The notes under the pieces were generated by a model, which did no database searches, was not told the DNA's origin, and saw only the letters and a list, made by a program, of their open reading frames with translations. A stretch of 64,000 nucleotides of DNA from CALLMM01 sp964429855 (GTDB lineage Bacteria; Armatimonadota; Chthonomonadetes; Chthonomonadales; CAJBBX01): the NCBI GenBank assembly GCA_964429855.1, contig CAYSDM010000018.1, forward strand, positions 1 through 64,000, read 5' to 3'. Numbering within the stretch: the stretch's first letter is position 1; each line of letters starts with the position of its first letter. The position numbers were made by a program, and so were the translations under genes. Positions 25,911 to 34,616 of the stretch are shown here, in pieces.

Positions 25911-25946
25911 AAAAGATAGAGGACAGCATGGTAGCTGTCCTCTATC
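25911..25946 (-). terminator. Rho-independent terminator of the DUF4177-like gene
   Basis: GATAGAGGACAGC (25915-25927), loop 6 nt and GCTGTCCTCTATC (25934-25946) form a perfect 13-bp stem. On the minus strand it is followed by TTTTTATTCC, so it ends the gene at 25955 and stands between convergent transcripts. Confidence 0.88.
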
Positions 25947-25954
25947 GAGAGCCG

Positions 25955-26161
25955 TCACGGCGCGGGCCGCTTGAAAACGCACTGATAGTCGTTGGCAACC
26001 GGAATGTTGATGTGGATCAGTTCCCATCCATGCTGTCCGTGCTCCTTCAGCGCCTGTTCCAGCAGATCGTCATGGCGCGCGTGGATGGTGACGACGGAGT
26101 AGTCCCAGACCATAAACTTCTGGGAAGTGGTGATGATTGCACCGGCGGAATGATCAGCCAT
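25955..26161 (-). CDS. Small DUF4177-like protein
   Basis: This 68-residue protein shows the DUF4177 pattern: MVWDYSVVTI near the start, the middle helix DDLLEQALKEHGQHGWELIH and a C-terminal strand YQCVFKRP. Members are small alpha/beta proteins with no known activity. ATG 26161 follows AAGGAGG by 8 nt; an in-frame GTG at 26170 overlaps that ribosome site and is unlikely. It is a single-gene transcript with its own strong terminator, convergent with the UPF0173 gene. Confidence 0.85.
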   Translation of the reverse strand: MADHSAGAIITTSQKFMVWDYSVVTIHARHDDLLEQALKEHGQHGWELIHINIPVANDYQCVFKRPAP

Positions 26162-26547
26162 CGCCTTCACCTCCTTGTTGAGGGCTTACATCGAAAGTCA
26201 TCTCGTCAGGAAGATCCGTAAGCATCCGAAGTGACAATCTTTGTCTAGGGGCAACTGTCATAATTTGGACTGTATTTCTATAATAGACGGATGATTCTAG
26301 CTAATGTTTCATCTTTTTATTCGCCCGGTGATGGCGGATTTCTGATGGCATATGGGCTTGTACGAAAACTGTTTTTCGGTTATGATAGAACATCCGGGCA
26401 TAACTAACGTCAAAGAGGTTAACACTCCTAACAATAGAACCCTGATTGACCCATTCAGGTTTCAATTTGCTGGCTCTGTTTTTTCCTTCATTGCGGCGAC
26501 ATAAATTATGCGTGTCGCGATGTACGCAGATATGAGAGGCAGGTCTG
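26162..26547. other. AT-rich intergenic region with a candidate promoter
   Basis: About 390 bp between the divergent DUF4177-like and zinc-ribbon genes, clearly more AT-rich than its surroundings. A perfect TATAAT at 26279-26284 has no matching -35. The most plausible plus-strand promoter is listed separately at 26358-26386. No coding or RNA gene is evident. Confidence 0.5.
26358..26386 (+). promoter_or_regulatory. Weak candidate promoter with internal inverted repeat
   Basis: TTGTAC (26358-26363) and TATGAT (26381-26386) are 17 bp apart. Between them CGAAAA and TTTTCG form a short inverted repeat (about 26363-26378) that could be an operator. The zinc-ribbon ATG lies about 155 nt after the expected start. 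Confidence 0.35.
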
Positions 26548-26859
26548 ATGTCTCGTGAAGTGTCGGCTCCCTGTCCGCATTGTCGCGCAGAAAATTTCGC
26601 ACACCGGCGTGAATGCTGGCGTTGTAAACGCACGCTGCCCACATCCTTTGTGCTGGATGCACAAAGCTACTCGGCACGCCTGCGTCGTATAGCGGATATG
26701 CCGGGGGCTCGCCCGTCTCAGAAAGAGATTGAGGAAGCTCTGTCGCAGGCGATTATTATCGAGGAGGCAGAACTGACTCCCGACCCCTTTCCTCAAGGAG
26801 ACAACGGCTCCAACCGACGGCTTCTCTGGTTCTTACGACGCAGCACCAGACACGCCTGA
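26548..26859 (+). CDS. Small zinc-ribbon protein
   Basis: This 103-residue protein has an N-terminal four-cysteine zinc ribbon, Cys9/Cys12 (CPHC) and Cys23/Cys26 (CWRC), spaced as in rubredoxin-like ribbons and followed by a basic KRTLP. The remainder is helical, acidic and then Pro/Gly-rich, ending in a basic RRLLWFLRRSTRHA. No enzymatic motif is visible; nucleic-acid or protein binding is likely. The ribosome site before ATG 26548 is weak (GAGAGG). A minus-strand frame over the same DNA lacks any comparable pattern. The nucleotidase-like gene follows 30 bp later. Confidence 0.78.
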   Translation: MSREVSAPCPHCRAENFAHRRECWRCKRTLPTSFVLDAQSYSARLRRIADMPGARPSQKEIEEALSQAIIIEEAELTPDPFPQGDNGSNRRLLWFLRRSTRHA

Positions 26860-26889
26860 TCGAAGGGCTGCCGGTAACCAGAAAGCCTG

Positions 26890-27627
26890 ATGCCAACGGT
26901 TACACTGCTGCATACCAACGACTTTCATAATCATCTGACACCGGATAAAGCCGCTCGTCTTGCAGCGTTGAGAAGTTCGCTGGGGGAGAGCGGTCTTTTA
27001 CTGGATGCTGGAGACGCAGGCTCTTCGGGAAATGTCACCTTCAAACCGGGGGGCGAGCCGATCCTGGAGTTGATGTCCGATAGCGGCTATGATGCGATGA
27101 CGGTCGGCAACCGGGATTTTCATTTCTCGCAGGTCGGTTTCACCGCCAAACTGTTTCGGGCGCGCTTCCCGGTTCTCTGCGCCAATGTGCGCCCTCGCGA
27201 TCCCTCTTCACCTCTTCCGGCAGTTCCTTCCATCACAAAGACCCTCGTAAACGGCTTCCGCGTGACTGTTCTTGGACTGACCGTTCCCATGATAACAGAA
27301 CGGATGCTGGTTCGTAAGGTCTCCGCCTATGTCTTTGATGATCCGATAGAGACGGCTGCCCGGCTGATCCCCGACCTGCGTCCTCACTGTGATCTGCTGG
27401 TCTGCCTGACGCACATCGGGCTTGGAAAAGATCGGGAACTGGCGGCGCGCGTTCCGGGCATTGATCTGATTATCGGCGGGCATACCCATGCGCTGCTGGA
27501 AGAAGGAGAGAGAGTAGAAAATACCCTGGTGGTTCAGGCGGGAGCGCACGGGCGCTGTTTCGGAACGGTGCAGGTGATGATGGAGGAGGGAGTTCAACGA
27601 TTGAAGGCGAATATAGAGCCGTTATGA
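26890..27627 (+). CDS. Single-domain 5'-nucleotidase-like metallophosphoesterase
   Basis: This 245-residue protein consists only of the N-terminal calcineurin-like domain of the UshA/5'-nucleotidase family. Metal motifs are LLHTNDFHNHL, LLDAGDAGSSG, VGNRDFH (usual GNHEF; His replaced by Arg-Asp) and GGHTHALL, plus LTHIGLGKDRELA. The C-terminal nucleotide-binding domain is missing and no export signal is present. It may cleave a small cytoplasmic phosphoester. The GNHE to GNRD change removes a histidine that normally assists catalysis, so activity could be reduced. It has little ribosome site before ATG 26890 and overlaps the following GT-C gene by 4 bp. Confidence 0.85.
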   Translation: MPTVTLLHTNDFHNHLTPDKAARLAALRSSLGESGLLLDAGDAGSSGNVTFKPGGEPILELMSDSGYDAMTVGNRDFHFSQVGFTAKLFRARFPVLCANVRPRDPSSPLPAVPSITKTLVNGFRVTVLGLTVPMITERMLVRKVSAYVFDDPIETAARLIPDLRPHCDLLVCLTHIGLGKDRELAARVPGIDLIIGGHTHALLEEGERVENTLVVQAGAHGRCFGTVQVMMEEGVQRLKANIEPL

Positions 27628-29678
27628 TAGCCGTGGCGATCTGGCTGGCGGTTCTGCTCATCTCCTTCGGTATCGGGCTGTTTACGCTGAGGCTTTTGCG
27701 CCTGAAACCGGAGACCCTGCTAGAACAGGTAACCTATTCTACCGCGCTGGGATTGGGAGTCGTCGCCTATCTGGTTCTTCTTCTGGGATTGACGGGGCGG
27801 TTGACTCGCCTCGCGGCGATTCTGGGGTTATGCGCGCTGGCGGCGGTCTCTCTCCCTGGCTGCCGACTTCTGCGCAAAAAAGAGGATGTCTCTTTACCAG
27901 AGACGCCATCAGATGAACGGAACGCTCCGGCAGCGAAACCCGGTTCACCGCTCCCGATCCTCACCGGTCTGGTTCTGACGCTCTTCGGTCTGATCGGACT
28001 GCTCTACTGCTTTGTACCGCCCGGACCCTACGAATGGGACTCCCTCGCCTACCATCTGGCAGCTCCGAAAATCTATGTTGAGCAGCATCGAATCCTCTTT
28101 CTTCCCACGCAGCATCAGTCCAACTTTCCTTTTCTGACACAGATGCTCTTTACGCTGGGGCTACTCTTTGACGGTTTTGCGCTGGCGAACCTATTTCATT
28201 ATATAACGGGCGTTCTGTGCGCCGCCGCGATCCTTGCGATTGGACGACGCCATTTCGCGCCTTCCGCAGGAATGATCGGGGCGATCTGCTTCGTCACCAC
28301 GCCGATTGTGTTCTGGCAGGCGAGCATCGCCTATATTGATGTCGCGCAGGCTCTCTATGTGACGATTGCCGTCGGGGCGGCGCTGGAATTTCGCGCCTCG
28401 CGTAATATTCGGTGGCTGGCGTTGTGCGGCATTCTGATGGGGCTGGCGCTGGCGGTGAAAACGCTGTCGCTGGTTCCGTTCGTTCTGATCGGTCTGCTGC
28501 TGTTGGTCGGACGCGCCGGAATCCGAGGCGCGAGTGTCTATGCAGTTTGCGCGTTGGCGGTCGGCAGCCCCTTCTATGTAAAGACCTGGATCCAGACCGG
28601 CAACCCGGTCTATCCCTTCGCCTATAGCGTGTTTGGCGGTAAATACTGGAGCGAGGAGCTTTCGCGTCCCTACAGTATTGAACAGCGCAGTTTCGGGCTG
28701 AATCGTTCGCTGGAGACGGTGGCGGATGATCTCCGGGGAGCCAGAACGCCCTATGAGACGCCAGGTATCGGAGAGAGAGTACGCAACCTGATCCTTGCGC
28801 CGTTTGGCATGGTGGCGACGCCGCGAATCTACTACAACTACCAGAGTCCGGGTCAGTTTACCCATCTGGGATTTCTCTATCTTGCTCTGCCTCCGCTGCT
28901 TCTTTTCGGGCGCGGAGCATCGGTCTCCGCTAAAGGGACGGCGATCCTCTGTCTGCTATGGTTATCTGTCTGGTCTGTGACGATGCAGTATGTTCGCTAT
29001 CTGATTCCGCTGGTTCCGCTTCTCGGGCTGCTGGGTGGGGAGGGAGCCTGTCGTATCGCTCAGAGACAGCGAGCATTCACCTATCTGATCGGATTCGTGG
29101 CGGCGGTTCAGGTTTCGTTGCTCCTGCTCTATTTCGTCTCTTCGGACAGAATGGCGGGAGGAAAGGCGCGATTAGCCGGAGCACTGTCGCGCGCGACGGA
29201 TTCACAGGCGAGAGAGGAGTACCTGAATCGCTTTGTGAATATCTACGCCGCGCAGCAGTGGATCAACGCCAATACCGACCCGAATGCCGGGGTTGTGCTG
29301 TTTGAAGATACGCGCGGCTTCTATCTGGATCGGCGTTATCTGTGGGGAAATCGTCCGCATTCGCTCTACATTCCCTATGACCGTTTTCAAAATAGTCGTC
29401 AAATGGCGGACTGGTTCCTTGAGAACGGTTACCGATATGCCATTATAAACTTGAGCTTCTCTCCGTTCTTTCAGTCGGCGGAAGGCGCGGCGCGTCTTCG
29501 AGAAGCGATAGCTTCCGGCGGGGAGGCTGCGCTGGTCATGGAGCGATATCGTCCCGGACCGACCGATGAGGGCTGGCGGCATCTGATCGGCGAGGCGTTA
29601 TCTCAGGGAAATGCTCTATTCTTGCCGCAGGCGAGTTCGCGCGCGGTAGTGGTGCTGGAGTTTCGAGCAGGAGGATAG
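27624..29678 (+). CDS. GT-C type membrane glycosyltransferase (ArnT/PMT-like)
   Basis: This 684-residue protein has about 13 helices in residues 1-470 and a C-terminal soluble region. After the second helix pair comes YEWDSLAYHLAAPKIYVE, matching the acidic first-loop motif of GT-C enzymes, which take sugars from polyprenyl phosphate on the outer face of the membrane. The C-terminal part (about residues 500-680) includes NTDPNAGVVLFEDTRGFYLD, like the lumenal domain of the PMT_2/DUF-type mannosyltransferases. Donor and acceptor are unknown. ATG 27624 overlaps the stop of the nucleotidase gene. The next GT-C gene starts directly after the stop at 29678, so all three form one operon. Confidence 0.87.
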   Translation: MIAVAIWLAVLLISFGIGLFTLRLLRLKPETLLEQVTYSTALGLGVVAYLVLLLGLTGRLTRLAAILGLCALAAVSLPGCRLLRKKEDVSLPETPSDERNAPAAKPGSPLPILTGLVLTLFGLIGLLYCFVPPGPYEWDSLAYHLAAPKIYVEQHRILFLPTQHQSNFPFLTQMLFTLGLLFDGFALANLFHYITGVLCAAAILAIGRRHFAPSAGMIGAICFVTTPIVFWQASIAYIDVAQALYVTIAVGAALEFRASRNIRWLALCGILMGLALAVKTLSLVPFVLIGLLLLVGRAGIRGASVYAVCALAVGSPFYVKTWIQTGNPVYPFAYSVFGGKYWSEELSRPYSIEQRSFGLNRSLETVADDLRGARTPYETPGIGERVRNLILAPFGMVATPRIYYNYQSPGQFTHLGFLYLALPPLLLFGRGASVSAKGTAILCLLWLSVWSVTMQYVRYLIPLVPLLGLLGGEGACRIAQRQRAFTYLIGFVAAVQVSLLLLYFVSSDRMAGGKARLAGALSRATDSQAREEYLNRFVNIYAAQQWINANTDPNAGVVLFEDTRGFYLDRRYLWGNRPHSLYIPYDRFQNSRQMADWFLENGYRYAIINLSFSPFFQSAEGAARLREAIASGGEAALVMERYRPGPTDEGWRHLIGEALSQGNALFLPQASSRAVVVLEFRAGG

Positions 29679-31070
29679 ATGGTGGGTCGTAGAAAGAGGT
29701 CGCTGGAGCCGAGTGCGCCCCCACTCTCACCGCTGCATCCGCCCACAGAAAAGCTCTCCCGACTCTGGAGTGTGGCGACGGCGCTGCTTGTCTGCGCCTA
29801 TCTGTGCTTGACCCTCGGTCATATCTACACGACCCCCGTGCTGCCGGTCAATGCTGGAAGTTTCATCAATGCGCCGGATGAACGCGCCCATCTGATCTAC
29901 GTGCGCGCGATTGCCTATGGCGGTCGCGCTCCCGTGCAGGGAGACAAAGAGTTCCCCACCTATCAGTGGCATCAGCCCCCGCTCTACTATACTCTGGCGT
30001 CCATTTTCTATGCGGGGGGAGATCGCGCCGTTCGCTGGTTTTCACCGCTGTGCGGACTCGCGACGCTCTATGTCATCTTTCGCGCCGTTCGCAGGCTGTT
30101 CCCGGAGGAGCCTGCGCTGGCTGCGCTGGCGATGGGGTTTGCCGCGCTCCTTCCCATGCGTCATGCGATCACCGGCGCGGTCGGCAACGATGCGCTGATT
30201 GAACTGCTCTTCTCCCTAACGCTGCTCTTTCTGATTGAAGCGTTTCGCGGCGGATTTACGCTGCGGCGTGCCGGAATGATCGGGGGAGTCGTGGGGGCGG
30301 CGCTCCTGACCAAAGCGACCGGTCTGCTGTTGCTGCCGGTTGTGGGGGCAGCGCTCTTTCTTCTCTGGAAAGAGGGAGAGCCGTCGAAAGCGGTTTGGCA
30401 GGGAGGATTGGCTCTGCTGGCGGTAACAGCAGTGCTGGCGGTTCCCTGGTATGCGCGAAACTATCAACTATATGGCGAGTTTACGCCGGTAAAAGGTTTC
30501 CTGCGTGAATTTGAGGGAACGTCCAAAGCGAGCGACTGGATTGACAAACGACCACTGGCGGTAGATGCATGGTCGGGAGAGATTCGACCGAACGATACGC
30601 CCATGAGTCGCATTGGCTACCTGAATCTGGTGGCAAACTGGACTTTCCGCACCTTCTGGGCATCGTACACGCCACCGCGTCTAGCAGCAATGGGGATTCC
30701 GCAGTTTCTTCCCGTCTCTTTCTATCTGCTCTACGTTCTGGGGACGCTGGCGGCTGTTATGGGGTTGATCCCCCTGCATTTCCGGCAGCGCGCCGATTTC
30801 ACCAGGCGTCAGCGTTTTCTGATCTATCTCTTCTTTCTCACGGTCGCGCTGGTTATCATTTCGTTTGTCGGCTTTATCTGGACCTTCTTTCAGGCGCAGG
30901 GGCGCTATCTGTATCCCGCCATGCTGCCTCTTTCATTGTTCTTTGCTCTCGGCATTCGCTCCCTGTCTCCCGTAAAGTATCGCGATCTTATCTCGCTGGC
31001 GATCCTGGCGTTGTTTTTTGTTCTATCATTAACATTCTTGTTGACTGCCGTAATCCCCACCTACTCATAA
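29679..31070 (+). CDS. GT-C type membrane glycosyltransferase (GT39/ArnT-like)
   Basis: This 463-residue polytopic protein has about 11 helices. The first long loop contains INAPDERAHLIYVRA, an acidic pair as in GT-C enzymes, followed by YQWHQPPLYYTLASIFY, a motif common to the ArnT/PMT_2 fold. Its ATG comes immediately after the stop of the preceding GT-C protein, so translation is probably coupled. Two different GT-C enzymes in a row suggest successive addition of sugars to one lipid- or protein-linked glycan. No polyprenyl-phosphate glycosyltransferase (DPM-like) gene is visible here to supply the donor. Confidence 0.88.
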   Translation: MVGRRKRSLEPSAPPLSPLHPPTEKLSRLWSVATALLVCAYLCLTLGHIYTTPVLPVNAGSFINAPDERAHLIYVRAIAYGGRAPVQGDKEFPTYQWHQPPLYYTLASIFYAGGDRAVRWFSPLCGLATLYVIFRAVRRLFPEEPALAALAMGFAALLPMRHAITGAVGNDALIELLFSLTLLFLIEAFRGGFTLRRAGMIGGVVGAALLTKATGLLLLPVVGAALFLLWKEGEPSKAVWQGGLALLAVTAVLAVPWYARNYQLYGEFTPVKGFLREFEGTSKASDWIDKRPLAVDAWSGEIRPNDTPMSRIGYLNLVANWTFRTFWASYTPPRLAAMGIPQFLPVSFYLLYVLGTLAAVMGLIPLHFRQRADFTRRQRFLIYLFFLTVALVIISFVGFIWTFFQAQGRYLYPAMLPLSLFFALGIRSLSPVKYRDLISLAILALFFVLSLTFLLTAVIPTYS

Positions 31071-31108
31071 CGGCGCATCGGCTTCATGTCGGTTCTCCAG
31101 GCGATGCG

Positions 31109-31138
31109 TTGACGGCGATCCCCCTGCGCAGATATAAT
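31109..31138 (+). promoter_or_regulatory. Near-consensus promoter for the PSCyt1/DUF1553 gene
   Basis: TTGACG (31109-31114) and a perfect TATAAT (31133-31138) are separated by 18 bp. Transcription would begin near 31145, about 29 nt before the ATG at 31174, which is preceded by GAGGAG. Confidence 0.8.
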
Positions 31139-31173
31139 GTGGTCACACCTCCCCCGAAAAGTTTGAGGAGACT

Positions 31174-34100
31174 ATGCAGCAAAGGGTCATTATTAAACTC
31201 TCTTTTCTCGGTATACTGGGACTTACGCTTCTCCTGACGTTCGCATCGCTTCTACCGAAAGTCTGCAGCGCGCAGTCTCGAAAAAAACGCTCCGATTCGG
31301 ATCGAAAAACCTCTTCATCCCGGAAACCTGCTTCCGTCTCAGGTGATAAGAATCTGGCTTCAAAGCCGCAGGCTCTTCGTGTGGATTTTGACCGCGATGT
31401 GCGTCCCATCCTTGCCGACGCCTGTTTTGCCTGTCATGGTCCCGACTCTCACAAGCGCATGGCAGGTCTGCGACTGGATACGCAGGATGGATCACGCGGT
31501 AAGCTGGCATCCGGCAATCTACCGATTGTTCCAGGGAAACCGGATCAGAGCGAGATTCTGAGACGGCTCTCACTCCCGGATAAACACCCTTTGAAGATGC
31601 CCCCTGTCAGGAGCGGCAAGAAGGTTGCGCCGGAGAAGATCGCGATTCTCAAGCAGTGGATTCGGCAGGGAGGAGAGTATGCTCCTCACTGGGCATTCGT
31701 GACTCCGAAGCGTCCCGCCGTCCCAAAAGTCAAAAGGACGAATTGGGTTCGGAATCCGATAGATAACTTCATTCTATCCAGGCTGGAGCGCGAGGGACTG
31801 AAACCCTCTGTGGAAGCAGATCGCTACACGCTGATACGTCGGCTCTCCTTCGACCTCACCGGTCTTCCGCCGTCACGCTCCGAGTTGCAGGCTTTTCTGA
31901 GCGATAGAAGACCCGATGCCTATGAGAGGCTGGTGGACCGGCTGATGGCATCGCCGCGTTACGGGGAGAGGATGGCGCTGAAGTGGCTCGATCTGGCGCG
32001 CTACGCCGATACGCACGGCTACCACATTGACAGCCATCGCGATATGTGGAGATGGCGTGACTGGGTGATCGAGGCGTTCAATCGTAATCTGCCCTTCGAC
32101 CAGTTCACCATTGAGCAGCTTGCCGGAGATATGCTTCCGAACGCCACACTCGACCAGCGGATCGCCACCGGCTTTAATCGCAATCACCCGATCAACTTCG
32201 AGGGGGGCGCGATCCCGGAGGAGTATCAGGCGGCATATGTGATGGATCGCGTGGACACCACCGCCACGACCTGGCTTGCGCTGACGATGAAGTGCGCCGG
32301 GTGTCATGATCACAAGTATGACCCGATCTCACAGAAGGAGTTCTATCAGTTCTACGCCTTCTTCAACAATATCCCGGAACAGGGACTCGATGGACAGGCA
32401 GGCAACGCCGCGCCGTTTATCAAAGCGCCTCGTCCCGAACAGCAGGCACAGTTATCGGCATACGATCTGCAGATCGCGAAGCTGAATCAGGAGATGAAAG
32501 CCCGTGCCGATGAGGCGGCTGCAATGGCGTCAGAATGGCAGAAGACCGCGCTGACCGCACTGGAGAAGTCAACCGCATTGACTCAGGGGTTGATCGCCCA
32601 CTACGGACTCGATGAGACGGAAGGGGCGAAGGTTCGCGACATGACAGGACAGCAGCCTGCCGGGAATGTGCAGGGGAGCGCAGTCCGGGCATCAGGCAGA
32701 TCGGGCAGAGCGCTGCAGTTCGATGGAGGCACGCAGGTAGACCTTGGAAATACGGCAGGCTTCGACCTCGGTGAGTCTTTCTCTTACGGAGCCTGGGTCT
32801 ATCCCGCCTCTGCCGATCATATGACGGTTCTTTCCCGCATGGATGTCAACAACGGTATTCGCGGATATGATCTCTATCTCGGAGATCGGCGCGTTTTCGT
32901 GCATCTTATTCATCAATGGGAGCAGAACGCCCTCCGTGTGAACTCAAAGACTCAGATCGAACTGAATCGCTGGACACACCTGTTTGTCACCTGTGACGGC
33001 TCAGGAAAAGCGGCAGGCATCAAACTCTACATCAACGGGAAACCAGCAGCGGTGGATGTAACGCATGACCGCCTGTCGGGGACGATCAAGACGGAGAAGC
33101 CTCTGACCGTCGGAAGCCGCAACCCCGGCGCGCCGTTCAAGGGAATGGTGGATGAGATTCGGCTCTACAGTCGCGCTCTGACGGTGGAAGAGGTGGATCA
33201 ACTAACTGGTCTTGAGATGATCCGCGCCGCGCTGGAGACTCCTGAAGAGAAGCGAACGGATGATCAGAACGAGACATTGAGGCGGTACTATCTGCAACAC
33301 TTTGACGAACCCTACCGAAAACTGAACTTCGAGGTCAACGAGACCCGGCGGAAACGCGCTGAACTGGATGCCTGCATCCCCACCACGATGGTGATGCAGG
33401 AGATGGAAAAGCCGCGAGAGACTCATATCCTGCGGCGAGGGGAGTATGATCAGAAGGGCGAGAAGGTGGCGATGGGTACGCCGGAGGCGCTTCTCCCGAT
33501 GCCGAAGGAATATCCATCCAATCGGCTCGGGCTGGCAAGGTGGCTGGTGAATCCTGCTCATCCGCTTACTTCGCGGGTTGCGGTGAACCGTTTCTGGCAG
33601 ATGTTTTTCGGCACTGGGATCGTTAGAACGGCAGAGGATTTCGGCGTGCAGGGAGAGCGTCCGACTCATCCCGAACTGCTGGACTGGCTGGCAACAGAAT
33701 TTATTCGGCTGAGATGGGATATCAAGGCGTTGCAGAAGATGATCGTCACATCCGCCGCCTATCGTCAGTCCTCATGTATTACGCCTGAGCATCTGGAGAG
33801 AGATCCGGAAAATCGGCTGCTGGCGCGCGCGCCACGTCTGCGGCTTCAGGCGGAGGCGATCCGCGATCTAGCGCTGGCGGTAAGCGGGCTGCTGGTGGAG
33901 AAGATCGGGGGACCATCCGTCAAGCCCTATCATCCAGCGGGACTCTGGGAGGAGCTTGCCTTCGGAGGCGGCTTCAGCGCGCAAAAATACGAACAGGATC
34001 GCGGGGAAGCGCTCTATCGGCGCTCGATGTATACCTTCTGGAAACGAACCGTTCCGCCTCCCTCGCTTCAGACCTTCGATGCGCCGGAACGCGAGTTCTG

Positions 34101-34473
34101 TGTTGTGAGACGATCCGCTACCAACACTCCTCTTCAGGCGCTTGTGCTGATGAATGATCCAATCTATGTGGAATCGGCGCGTAAATTCGCAGAACGTATC
34201 ATGCAGGAGGCAGGCGCATCCCCGGAATCGCGAATCCGTTATGCGCTGGAGACCACGTTATCGCGTCCGCCGAAGCCGATGGAGGCCCAGGCTCTTCTGC
34301 GTATCTATCATGCGCAGGTCATGCACTATCGGAGGGAGTCTGAATCGGCAAACCGGCTGCTGAGCGTCGGAGAATCTCCGCGCAATGAGAAACTGGATAC
34401 GGCAGAATTGGCTGCGCTCTCCACGATTGTAGGGATTATTTTCAATCTGGACGAGACGATCACCAGAGGTTAG
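31174..34473 (+). CDS. Secreted PSCyt1 - DUF1549 - LamG - DUF1553 protein
   Basis: This 1,099-residue exported protein (signal LSFLGILGLTLLLTFASLL) has the composite layout known from Planctomycetes and relatives. A PSCyt1 cytochrome-like segment carries the heme motif CFACH (84-88). DUF1549 begins near residue 195 (NPIDNFILSRLEREGLKPS) and holds a second CxxCH (CAGCH, 374-378). A LamG/concanavalin-like domain occupies about 470-680. DUF1553 lies at about 780-1060 (NRFWQMFFGTGIVRTAEDFG). Two heme motifs suggest electron transfer coupled to oxidation of a substrate bound by the LamG domain, possibly a polysaccharide. The usual DUF1501 partner gene is missing on either side. It has its own promoter and a good ribosome site. 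Confidence 0.93.
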   Translation: MQQRVIIKLSFLGILGLTLLLTFASLLPKVCSAQSRKKRSDSDRKTSSSRKPASVSGDKNLASKPQALRVDFDRDVRPILADACFACHGPDSHKRMAGLRLDTQDGSRGKLASGNLPIVPGKPDQSEILRRLSLPDKHPLKMPPVRSGKKVAPEKIAILKQWIRQGGEYAPHWAFVTPKRPAVPKVKRTNWVRNPIDNFILSRLEREGLKPSVEADRYTLIRRLSFDLTGLPPSRSELQAFLSDRRPDAYERLVDRLMASPRYGERMALKWLDLARYADTHGYHIDSHRDMWRWRDWVIEAFNRNLPFDQFTIEQLAGDMLPNATLDQRIATGFNRNHPINFEGGAIPEEYQAAYVMDRVDTTATTWLALTMKCAGCHDHKYDPISQKEFYQFYAFFNNIPEQGLDGQAGNAAPFIKAPRPEQQAQLSAYDLQIAKLNQEMKARADEAAAMASEWQKTALTALEKSTALTQGLIAHYGLDETEGAKVRDMTGQQPAGNVQGSAVRASGRSGRALQFDGGTQVDLGNTAGFDLGESFSYGAWVYPASADHMTVLSRMDVNNGIRGYDLYLGDRRVFVHLIHQWEQNALRVNSKTQIELNRWTHLFVTCDGSGKAAGIKLYINGKPAAVDVTHDRLSGTIKTEKPLTVGSRNPGAPFKGMVDEIRLYSRALTVEEVDQLTGLEMIRAALETPEEKRTDDQNETLRRYYLQHFDEPYRKLNFEVNETRRKRAELDACIPTTMVMQEMEKPRETHILRRGEYDQKGEKVAMGTPEALLPMPKEYPSNRLGLARWLVNPAHPLTSRVAVNRFWQMFFGTGIVRTAEDFGVQGERPTHPELLDWLATEFIRLRWDIKALQKMIVTSAAYRQSSCITPEHLERDPENRLLARAPRLRLQAEAIRDLALAVSGLLVEKIGGPSVKPYHPAGLWEELAFGGGFSAQKYEQDRGEALYRRSMYTFWKRTVPPPSLQTFDAPEREFCVVRRSATNTPLQALVLMNDPIYVESARKFAERIMQEAGASPESRIRYALETTLSRPPKPMEAQALLRIYHAQVMHYRRESESANRLLSVGESPRNEKLDTAELAALSTIVGIIFNLDETITRG

Positions 34474-34616
34474 AAAGAGGTTGGATAATACACAGACCTT
34501 TCTAGTGTCGAGGATCGGGACTCGGTATGCAGAAGGAGAACTATTGCAGGCAGGAGCGGGTTTCTGAGTAGTATCCATCTATTACAGTTCTTCTAGCAGT
34601 AGATCGGAATATTCCT

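Noticed and set aside
26279..26284. Perfect TATAAT in the AT-rich gap
   Set aside because: No -35 at a workable spacing on either strand, and it is far from the genes on both sides.
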